DNA of 64,000 nucleotides from Parietaria judaica (Eukaryota; Streptophyta; Magnoliopsida; Rosales; Urticaceae), in assembly GCA_954871525.1 (NCBI GenBank), contig OX940868.1:15414556-15478555 (forward strand), given 5' to 3'. Shown here piece by piece: positions 56,887 to 64,000 of the stretch. The position numbers and the translations under genes are program-made. The notes beneath the pieces are model-generated. The model made no database searches, was not told the DNA's origin, and was given only the letters and a program-made list of their open reading frames with translations. Each line of letters starts with the position of its first letter. Position 1 is the first letter of the stretch.

Positions 56887-57558
56887 ATGGAAGACCTATC
56901 ACTCCCCAAAGAAACAAACGACGTTGACTTTCTAAACATTAAGTCTACATCAAGCCCTTCACAAACACCTGATCAGCCACAACAGATTGATCTTACTTCC
57001 AAGAGATCCTCAAAGAAAAACGACGGAAAACACGCGTCCTTTTGGGGGGTGAGGATGCGGCAGCATGGGAAGTGGGTGTCGGAAATCCGCCAGCCGCGAA
57101 TGAAGTCCAGAATCTGGCTCGGAACATTTCCGACTGCGGAAAAAGCCGCACTTGCGCATGATGCAGCGGCGCTGGTCATCAAGGGAAAAAACGCCCGGCT
57201 AAATTTCCCGGACTTGGCCAGGCTCTTGCCCCGCCCTGCCTCGGCCACCACAAAGGACATCCAGCTGGCAGCCGCCCAAGCCGCCGCTTTCTGCCACGTC
57301 CCCAGTGCCTCGTCGGCCTCCTCCACGTCTTTGAGTCCCCCTGACAATGTCAATGATACCGAGCGTGGGAACGATGACGTTTTTGACCTGCCCGACCTCA
57401 TGCTGAAGGACGTGGGGAGTTATCGCCGGAACGAGGCTGCGGAGCAGTTTTTGCAGTGTTGGGTTCCGGTGAGCGATGAACATAGAGGTTTCGATATATG
57501 GAGTGCTATTAGGTTAATAGATGACCAGGACGCTTTGCCATTAGAGTATTACTATTAG
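56887..57558 (+). CDS. AP2/ERF transcription factor, DREB-type (ERF group III-like), atypical AP2 domain
   Basis: Intronless, 223 residues, as usual for this family. The single AP2/ERF domain spans about 52-109, from [18 protein letters not shown] through [19 protein letters not shown] to [12 protein letters not shown]. It is followed by [20 protein letters not shown], a segment shared by DREB A-4 (TINY-like) proteins, and the C-terminus is acidic with aromatic residues (activation-type). Such factors bind DRE/GCC-like promoter elements in stress or growth responses. Two positions normally fixed in the DNA-binding sheet differ: YRGVR is FWGVR and RxWGKW is RQHGKW. The gene is much more GC-rich than its flanks. 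The target promoter class is not determined. Confidence 0.9.
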   Translation: MEDLSLPKETNDVDFLNIKSTSSPSQTPDQPQQIDLTSKRSSKKNDGKHASFWGVRMRQHGKWVSEIRQPRMKSRIWLGTFPTAEKAALAHDAAALVIKGKNARLNFPDLARLLPRPASATTKDIQLAAAQAAAFCHVPSASSASSTSLSPPDNVNDTERGNDDVFDLPDLMLKDVGSYRRNEAAEQFLQCWVPVSDEHRGFDIWSAIRLIDDQDALPLEYYY

Positions 57559-58334
57559 GCATAGCCCATAAGTTTGTTTGGTTAATTGTTTTTTTCCTTT
57601 TTTTTTTTAATGTAGAAGAGTAATGATTTAATAGGTATATATGAGCATTTCAGTTGTTGTTTTTTCTTAGATATTATTATTACTAAAAAATGAGAATTTT
57701 AGTGGATATATAAACATAGGGATATTTACAGCAGAAATACTTATAAATTAAGCAAAAATGATAATCTATTCCGGGAAAAAAAATCGGACACATAATGTTA
57801 TTAAAAGTATAAATTTTAGTTAAGATTTATTGATATTTTACAGTAAATATATCTCGTTTATAACTTTATATATAATATTAAAAAATCTAAATTTTATACT
57901 TTTCTATCTAAACTAAATCGAAACTCTTTAAAACTTCAAAGACATTGCAGTATCAACAAATTAGTTAAAGGTCAAAAGATATATTTCTTGATGTAGTCGC
58001 CTTACAAAATATATTTTTGCAGTTCAAGAACAACTAACACTAATAAGCAAGACATTGACAAAAAAAGAAACACTTATAAGCAAGACTCAAGTCAAGACTA
58101 CATATGCTACATATGTACACTCATTTTTTGCGGCTCAGTGAAATTGAACTAATTAAAAAGATACATTTAAAGGTCAATATTACTTAAGAAAATAATCCAT
58201 AAAAACAATAATTGATATAGCAACTAGCAACTAATTAACTAGCGTAAATTGTCAAAATTCAAAAATTCCATGTTCGGAATGTCAAAATAAAAGTTTTAGA
58301 GATTGAAATGAGTAATTATCAAATGCCAAAGATG

Positions 58335-58376
<42 letters not shown>
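57559..58376. other. ERF 3' flank and AT-rich intergenic DNA
   Basis: 3' UTR with T runs, then AT-rich DNA ending in a (TA)n tract at 58337-58379. No gene. Confidence 0.5.
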
Positions 58377-58380
<4 letters not shown>

Positions 58381-58381
<1 letters not shown>

Positions 58382-58834
58382 GAAGCTTTGGTTTGTATGT
58401 CCGGTAAAGCATGTGTTTTTGAAAAAGTACCCGAGTTTGTTAAATTACAAAACTATGCCCCAAAAGGTTTATGTAATGACAAAAAGTGTTTATGTAACAT
58501 CAACAGTTTTTGGAGCATAGTTAAAAGCAAGGTTTTAAATACCGCTTGCCGATGTCGTTTCGCATTTTTCATTTTACGGATATATCGCTTGTCGATTGGT
58601 ATCTCATAGGTAAATCAATGGATATGTCGTTTCACATAACCTCGAAAAAAGATTTTCGATGGGCATGCCGATGGATATTCGAGAAATTTAATACCTTGGT
58701 TAAAAGTGTTTAAAAAGTGTTTAAAAGTGTTTATGTAAAGACAAAAAGTGTGTTGGGACATAGTTTTGTAATTTAACAAATTCGGGTACTTTTCCAAAAA
58801 CACATGCTCTACCGGACATACAAACTGAAGTTTC
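58381..58834. mobile_element. fold-back element with about 105-bp arms
   Basis: The left arm, 58381-58487 (TTTGTATGTCCGGTAAAGCA, then CCCGAGTTTGTTAAATTACA), is nearly the exact reverse complement of the right arm, 58731-58834. It is flanked by TATATA on both sides. The hAT-type MITE at 58528-58698 sits inside the loop. The short open frames on both strands are mirror images of the arms. Confidence 0.85.
58528..58698. mobile_element. hAT-type MITE (copy 3, 171 bp), nested
   Basis: Its left end, CAAGGTTTTAAATACCG, is mirrored by the right end, AAATTTAATACCTTG. An exact 8-bp target duplication, GTTAAAAG, lies at 58520-58527 and 58699-58706. The first 85 bases are nearly the same as the left end of copy 1 at 898-990. 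Confidence 0.92.
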
Positions 58835-58852
58835 CATATATATATATAGCCA

Positions 58853-59916
58853 TGGTAAAAGAGGTGACCGATTATGCAAGTTTCTCCATTTTGGAATGGC
58901 AAAACTTTGGACCATATATTTTCCGCATTCAATAGAGCATCTACATTTATTGTACACATTTGTGTGAAATATGGAATTTGGACCATCACGTACTAGTGTG
59001 TTGTGGGCATAAAATGTAGAAATTGCCATCGGGCCTTGGCAATGGCATGATTTAAAGTGAGTCGTGTCACTCGTGTGTTATAATTGCAGCGTGAGAGACA
59101 TTGATTCCTATGTTTGACCAAACTATATACACTTATCTTTGCTTCGAGTCAAAGGCAAACACAAGTACCTATTCACTCACTCTCAACTACATATACTTCC
59201 TTGTGTTTATTACATTGATGGTTGAGGTGAGTTTCACATAAATTTTGTGCCTGTTTTTAGAGGTTTTAATTTCGAAGAGGAGATTCAGTGCTTTACTTCC
59301 TTGTGTTTAGAGGTTTTGGATTATATTTATATAGAGATAGTTGAGGTAAAATTATGCGACTAGACAATATTGTCATGTTCGCCCTCGTTATGTAATGCTA
59401 TTTTCTATTTATTGTGATTTTACAGTTAGTTAGTAATGTTATTCTAATTATATTGAATTATCAATTTATATATTAATTGAAATTAATGTACTTTTGTTAA
59501 TACTTGTTATTTTAATTATTAATATATTTTTGTTACTACTAATTTCATAATATTAACAAAAGGTGATTGATTTATAATAGAATTATTTATAGTTATTGCC
59601 CCAAAAACATTGCATGTTGATGCACTTTGCCTTCCACACTTATATTGTTAGTCACACCCCGTCGATCTACAAAATAATACATTATTCAAAACGATAAAAA
59701 TATTAATTTATGCTGAACACATGCAAACATTTTCGGGTTTTTTTATTTTCTTTTCTTCGTAGTGGTGTGAAAGCTTATAAAAGTTTTAGGGAGCATTTAT
59801 GTCAAAATCTGCAATTTAAAAGGCAAAATACACCAAATAACAAAGTTACTGCTGTATAAACGTTAATATTGGCAATAATATTATACACAACTAATAAAAA
59901 AATGGGTTATTACCGG
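58853..59916. other. intergenic DNA
   Basis: AT-rich; no gene recognised. ACTATATACAC (59122) followed by an ATG with a GTGAGT donor nine bases later (59218) looks superficially like a small first exon, but no downstream exon could be linked. Confidence 0.4.
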
Positions 59917-60238
59917 CATATGTTCCCGTTCTTTTGCAAACATCCGACTTATGTTCCCGTTCTTTTTCTTTCGCGGCATATATTCCATAAGTCCTAAAAC
60001 GTACTCAAAGTCAAACTCCGTTAACACTTCCGTCTATGTCTGTTAGTTTTTGCCATGGGTCATGCCCTTAAAACTCGCATATGTTCCTATTCTTTTACAA
60101 ATATCCGACTTATGTTCCTGTTCTTTTTTTGTTTAGCGGCATATATTTCATAAGTCTTAAAACATACTCAAATTCAACCTCTGTTAATTAATACTTCCGT
60201 CTATATCCGTTTGTTTTTGCCACGTGGCATGTACACCT
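59917..60238 (+). repeat. 161-bp tandem duplication
   Basis: Two diverged copies start at 59917 and 60078, exactly 161 bp apart. Each contains CATATGTTCC, TCCGACTTATGTTCC, GCGGCATAT, CATAAGTC.TAAAAC, ACTTCCGTCTAT and GTTTTTGCCA. No open frame. Confidence 0.85.
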
Positions 60239-62741
60239 CGACAAACTTCATCATCTTCACCGATTGGTTCGAGCAGTGCCCGAGTTTCACAGCCTTGCAA
60301 CGCTAGGTATATTTTCTAGAGATGATGATAAATGAGAAATAAATTATAAAAAAATAGTAGCGAGCAAATTCAAAATATATATCGATGTGTTATTATATTT
60401 GACGAGCATCGGCTTATATCTTTTGTCCAAAAATTGTTCTTGATATCCTGTAAATAGAAAACGTTAGTGATTCACGATACGCCTTGGAATCTCTCCTTAA
60501 AGCTTGATTCGCCTCATCTACATGCTTAAGTTTCGTTAGGCAATTAGCTTCCCAAGATATAATCGCTCAACCCCAAACTTTATAACATTTCAAAGTTCGC
60601 TAGCAAACTAAGACTCCTTGAACTCCGTTACACAAAGACTCACAACATAAAACAATGGGAAGCTATAAAAAAAATTAAAATTACAGAGTGAAAAATTACT
60701 GGGAAGCAAACTCATAATATCTAGATAGCTTTCGATACTTCGTTTTGAAGAAAGCGTTCAACTCGGGTGTTCAACGTTTTGACCCACTTGACGCTATCTC
60801 AATTTTGTTTTCATTGCAATATTTTCCAACACTTCGGAGACATTTCATTAATGGTTTTCCTATAGTCATCGGTCATGGTGATCCCAACCTCGGTCCACTA
60901 TTTGTGTCTTTACTGCTTCCGCCCAATGCCAATTCTCCTCGGCACCGAACCCCACGACGGAAGCTCGCAGGTGTCGATAAGAACCGTTGTTTTGTGGCAA
61001 TTTGATTGGTTGGTGCTTTGGTTAGGGTTGGTAATTAATGATTTGAGAGCTTGTTAGAAGCGGAGATCAAAGAATTCCACGAGGAAAGAGGATTTATGGA
61101 TTAAAAAGGAAGATCAATTCTACATCGATGAGAGAATGAAGATTTACAAAAATTGAGTAATTTTACTGATTAAAAATAATTAGTATCATCTAAAAATGGT
61201 ACTTTTATCGTCTAAAAAAACTATTATTAAGAAAATAAAAAATAGAAAAAATTAGTACTCTTTTTAAATTAATAAGCTGTTGCAAGCAGTTTTATTGGGC
61301 CTCAAAGTTATGCGAATTTCAACTCCAATACAATACAGAGCCCAATTGTGAAATGGGCCGAACTGGCCTGGTACTAATCTTTCTTAATTCAACCCAAGTT
61401 TACAAAATACATAATTCAACATTATGACATTTATAAATAATTATGAATCATTAATTTTTTGGGTGAATAAATATGCATCATAAATAGCAAATATGTTCAC
61501 ATTGATATCAAGTAAAACCATAAATATATGATGATCAGATTTTGAAGAGATGTTCCTTTCAACTACTCTTTAAATATGTAGGACAATATTTAATTAATAA
61601 ACGTTTGTAATGAATTTTTAATTCAAATATATATTTCAACAATTTATAATAGTATATTCAATATATAAAAAAATTTCCGGCCACAAAAAATATGTATATA
61701 ATTCGTTTAATGCAAGTTAAGTACTATATTTTTTGTAAATAGGCCCCTCTTGCATGTACGCAATCCTTTGAGACGCACAAGTTGCGTATATACGTAATCT
61801 TGGCAGATAAGGCATGCAACCAATTTTGCTGGTTGTTCTTATCGTGAAAATATATCTTGTAATACGAATACATGTAATCTTGGCCAATAATACCACCTTA
61901 TTAAAAAGAAAAAAGAAAAAAAAGGAAGTAAAACTTATTTTTACACATAGATGGTCATATTGAGTACTTAATATGTGATAAACAAATATGAGGTACTATA
62001 TTTTTTCGTTCAATTTTTTAGGCATATTGTTTTTTATTTTATTTTTAAATAGTGCTATTAAACCATACTATATTATTATTTATGTACTCATCCAGCTACC
62101 TTCCATCATTTCTCATTTGAATTCGACAGAAAAATTAAACCAAAAAGTGTGTCCATTCATTTATGTTAACTTTAGATACTTTTACCAATTTTTTTTTTAC
62201 TTTAAACCTTTATTGCTTCGGACTTTCAAAATTCACACATTTTTGCCGTGATTAATCTTTGTTTAAGGGTAAGTTTGCCACAAATATTCTTATTTTTATT
62301 AAGATATGACAATAACAGTAAACATAAGCCGTTAAAATTTAACAAATTCGAATTTAAAGCATATAATAAATACTTATTACATTTTTGTCTAAAGAAGGAA
62401 GCCACTCCTAATTTGTCTCTCACATCCCCGCCGTCTGAAACGACAAGAAAGAGAACAACGCACTCTCTCGAGCTTTCCGTGCCGGCACGTTACCACGTGG
62501 ACGCTCCGTTGACGGACGTCCGTTACTAGGACCCACTTCGCATCCTTCCTTCCCCACCGTCGCGCCACGTGTCACCTCCCTCTCTCTCACTCTCCCTCTC
62601 CCTGAAAGAGCGCCATTTGCCTCTTCGCTCATTCAAATCTCTCCAAAACCTCTCGTCTCTTTCTCTCTCAAAAACCCTAAACAACACCGAGTTCGTGCTC
62701 AGAGGCTGCGATTCTCTGCGGTCGCTCCCACGGAAGCTACC
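60239..62741. other. intergenic DNA and SMPD4-like upstream region
   Basis: Mostly AT-rich with no recognised protein. The open frame near 60745-61005 shows no known domain. From about 62400 the sequence becomes GC-rich, with a CT-rich leader (62574-62600) and a telo-box AAACCCTAA at 62672-62680 before the next gene. Confidence 0.45.
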
Positions 62742-64000
62742 ATGCTCCCCCACTCCTACGCCGTCGATTCGCTCTCCAAGTCCCAGGACCTCGCCGCCGC
62801 AGTCGCCGCCGCGCAATCGCCCTCGCAGATCGCCGCCGTCTGCGACTCCGTCGAGGCCTTCCTCCGCGCGCACTCGCCCGACCACGCGCGCCACTTCTTC
62901 TCCCTCGCCTTCCCCTCCCTCATCTCCAAGCTCTTCGGCTTCGGCCTCGAGGCCGACGCCGCCGCTCCGTCGCCGTCGTTCAGCGGCTGGATCGACGTCG
63001 TTTCGGCCTCGAACGATGCTGTTTTGGCGCGGAGGCTTTTCGAGCTCCTCGCGCCGGGAGGCGCCCTGCTCGGCTCGATCGCGGCTGTCGACCGCCTCGA
63101 GCTCGTCAAGTACGTGTTCCCGAACGAGCGGCTGCCGGAGTGGGCGCGCTTGATGCTCTCCTCGGAGAAGGACTGCAAGGTGATCTCTCATCTCTGCTCA
63201 ATCTTCGAGAATAGGGTTGTTTCGGATTCGGTGAAAGGCGCGGTTTGCCAAGTTCAGCTCAATGTGTTTGAGTACTACATGTTTTGGTTCGCCTATTACC
63301 CTGTTTGTAGAGGAAACAGCGAGTATTCCGGTAATGGAGCCGTCAAGACGAATCCGAGGTTTAAGCTAGAGAAATGGGTCTCTTCGTTCTCGGGGTTCCC
63401 GAGCGGTGTCAGACCGAGTTCCAAGCATAAGGCTGAGTGTAATTTGTATGTTAGACTTCTGTATGCGCATCTTCGTGCCTTCGTTCCGGCGAGTGATCAG
63501 AATGCTAACCAACCTTACCGTAGTTCTCTGCTTCATTACTCCTACGCCGGCTCAGCTACGATGCAGCCCGATTTTGTCGTCAATGCTTTGATTCAGTTCT
63601 GGTTGGTTGAGAACGATTTTTCGCCTTTGCCCGCTGACTTGTTGAAGTCGTTTGGTGTGAGCACTCCGCTTTGGTCGCTTTTGGGCGAGACTCCGCCGAC
63701 TGCTGGGCTCGGGGAAGTGGTGAAGCTGTTCGTTAAGTACTTGAATTTGAGCCCTGTAGTGCTGGGAGAAAGCAATGAGACTGTTGATTATGGCGGGAGT
63801 CCGATGTGCAGGACTCCGGGCTCGAGAAGTTTGGTCTCGGAATCGCCGTTTAAGTTTTCCATTGGGTCCTGGAACGCGTTGATTCAGCGTCCTCTGTATA
63901 GGTTTATTCTGAGGACCTTCTTGTTCTGCCCCATCGGAACTTCGATAAAGAATGCGTATGAGGTGTTTTCAGTTTGGATTACTTATATAGAGCCGTGGGC
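62742..64000 (+). CDS. Sphingomyelin phosphodiesterase 4 (neutral sphingomyelinase 3)-like, 5' part
   Basis: An open frame from ATG 62742 to the window edge, 419 complete codons without a stop, in one exon so far; the 3' part lies outside the window. It begins MLPHSYAVDSLSKSQDLAA, has Ala/Ser-rich helices, then conserved-looking segments (RLELVKYVFPNERLPEWARL; FEYYMFWFAYYPVC; LEKWVSSFSGFPSG; SWNALIQRPLYRFILRTFLF). This matches plant homologues of SMPD4, an ER and nuclear-envelope protein in animals with neutral sphingomyelinase activity; the plant role is poorly known. Longer GC-driven frames on other strands in the first 400 bases are shadows. Identification rests on recall of the family. 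Confidence 0.75.
   Translation, partial: MLPHSYAVDSLSKSQDLAAAVAAAQSPSQIAAVCDSVEAFLRAHSPDHARHFFSLAFPSLISKLFGFGLEADAAAPSPSFSGWIDVVSASNDAVLARRLFELLAPGGALLGSIAAVDRLELVKYVFPNERLPEWARLMLSSEKDCKVISHLCSIFENRVVSDSVKGAVCQVQLNVFEYYMFWFAYYPVCRGNSEYSGNGAVKTNPRFKLEKWVSSFSGFPSGVRPSSKHKAECNLYVRLLYAHLRAFVPASDQNANQPYRSSLLHYSYAGSATMQPDFVVNALIQFWLVENDFSPLPADLLKSFGVSTPLWSLLGETPPTAGLGEVVKLFVKYLNLSPVVLGESNETVDYGGSPMCRTPGSRSLVSESPFKFSIGSWNALIQRPLYRFILRTFLFCPIGTSIKNAYEVFSVWITYIEPW

Noticed and set aside
59218..59227. Mini first exon (ATG, two codons, then GTGAGT)
   Set aside because: TATA-like and donor motifs are present but no downstream exon could be tied to it.
60745..61005. 86-codon open frame
   Set aside because: No recognisable protein and no gene context.
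62526..63191. Long frames in the opposite strand and a shifted frame over the SMPD4-like start
   Set aside because: They are shadows of the GC-rich true frame beginning at 62742, which has recognisable conserved segments and stays open to the edge.

Overview
The window looks like nuclear DNA of a dicot plant. All genes are plant families with short AT-rich introns and GT-AG splice sites. The gene islands are moderately GC-rich and sit in very AT-rich intergenic DNA full of small transposons. The species cannot be named from sequence alone. Coordinates of spliced genes were worked out by hand from splice signals and reading phase; in every complete model the exon lengths sum to a multiple of three.

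Layout, left to right (all recognised genes are on the + strand). 1-6.1 kb is intergenic, with an 874-bp hAT-type element (898-1771) and a 1.3-kb terminal-inverted-repeat element carrying a GC-rich insert (4082-5417). 6204-8349 is a UBA-UAS-UIM-UBX protein of the plant PUX7 type. 10146-16711 is HOS1, a RING-type E3 ligase and nucleoporin-associated protein. 17-22.9 kb is transposon-rich; it holds a frameshifted VAP27/MSP-domain pseudogene and an antisense LTR end. 22920-26592 is a 2-oxoglutarate/Fe(II) oxygenase with one GC-AG intron. 26.6-33.4 kb is repeat-rich, with a tRNA-derived SINE, a GC-rich tandem-repeat block and a 1.3-kb hAT-type element. 33422-36113 is a zinc-knuckle plus SHAQKYF MYB-related factor of the KUA1/MYBH type. 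37.15-37.6 kb is a plastid ycf3 fragment followed by a 53-bp tandem repeat, directly upstream of an O-fucosyltransferase-family gene (37631-39548). 41687-46569 is the peroxisomal acyl-CoA oxidase ACX1. 48431-51530 is a dead 5'-truncated LINE. 52.9-56.2 kb holds a long-arm inverted-repeat element, a hAT-type MITE and GC-rich LTR-like DNA. 56887-57558 is an intronless DREB-type ERF with unusual AP2 residues. 58.3-60.3 kb holds a nested fold-back/hAT structure and a tandem duplication. 62742-64000 is the 5' part of an SMPD4-like (neutral sphingomyelinase 3) gene that runs off the right edge.

The genes do not form a pathway. Themes present are ubiquitin/p97 function (PUX7, HOS1), transcription (MYB, ERF) and peroxisomal beta-oxidation (ACX1). 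The most informative content outside the genes is the mobile DNA. At least four non-autonomous hAT-type elements share CAAGG-like ends and subterminal arrays rich in CGAT/CGAAA motifs, each flanked by an exact 8-bp target duplication. I found no clear new biological system. The best leads are that element family, the plastid fragment plus splice-donor-bearing minisatellite beside a gene start, the atypical ERF and a possible gene-fragment-carrying transposon.
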